A DNA stretch of 51,713 bases from CAMCYM01 sp964405405. Its GTDB lineage: Bacteria > Bacteroidota > Bacteroidia > Flavobacteriales_D > Sanyastnellaceae. Where the stretch lies: positions 1-51,713 of the forward strand of contig CAYONT010000010.1 of NCBI GenBank assembly GCA_964405405.1, read 5' to 3'. Each line of letters starts with the position of its first letter. Positions within the stretch are counted from its first letter, which is position 1. The notes under the pieces were generated by a model, which searched no databases, had not been told where the DNA came from, and saw only the letters and a program-made list of their open reading frames with translations. Both the position numbers and the translations under genes were made by a program. Positions 51,711 through 51,713 of this stretch are shown here, one piece after another.

Positions 51711-51713
51711 AGA

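Overview
The window is from a member of the Bacteroidota. Supporting signs are a type III glutamine synthetase, a type IX secretion (T9SS) C-terminal sorting domain, a PorE-like TPR/propeller/OmpA protein, a CarboxypepD_reg-TonB receptor, Bacteroidota-style promoters (TTTG-N19-TANNTTTG), almost no Shine-Dalgarno sequences, and the order rpsU-xer-hpf-tRNAs-tuf-tRNA-Trp-secE-nusG-rplKAJL-rpoBC. GC content is high over most of the window and visibly lower from about 31.9 to 46.6 kb. Family-level placement is not possible by eye. Two runs of exactly 100 N (2291-2390, 50272-50371) are scaffold gaps; both fall in repetitive DNA.

Layout. 0.2-2.0 kb: dnaX, whose conserved C-terminal (tau) part lies in another frame after a run of ten A. 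2.0-2.6 kb: a non-coding repeat block (AT-rich minisatellite, then an array of short GC hairpins). 2.6-7.3 kb: TonB-dependent receptor, S4 RNA-binding protein, GNAT acetyltransferase, class I/II aminotransferase. 7.3-13.4 kb: an envelope cluster with a small Cys-containing protein, two family 2 glycosyltransferases, a PadR regulator, a PspC membrane protein and a GT-C type glycosyltransferase. 13.4-16.4 kb (minus strand): a GshB-like ATP-grasp ligase overlapping an N-formylglutamate-amidohydrolase/DUF1704 (QEGLA) fusion. 16.6-20.1 kb: a large secreted PNGase F-like protein with a LamG domain and a T9SS signal. 20.2-27.6 kb: glutamine synthetase III, the PorE-like protein, then purM-prfA-pyrF. 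27.7-33.4 kb: AGCS symporter, ComEA-like protein, apt, acyl-CoA dehydrogenase, rpsU, tyrosine recombinase, hpf. 33.5-46.6 kb: the transcription/translation super-operon. 46.7-51.7 kb: a conserved protein of unknown function (minus), a divergent PhnP-like metallohydrolase, a hairpin-repeat block, a lipid A type acyltransferase running into the second gap, and rarA.

Most of the window is housekeeping. The features most worth a second look are the A10 frame break in dnaX, the PNGase F fold split by a LamG-containing insert of about 530 residues, the ATP-grasp/DUF1704 gene pair, the 3-nt-loop GC hairpin family that fills intergenic regions, and a recurrent AATTTGGCC-type -7 motif close to start codons. 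I did not find a clear anti-phage, CRISPR or mobile-element system.
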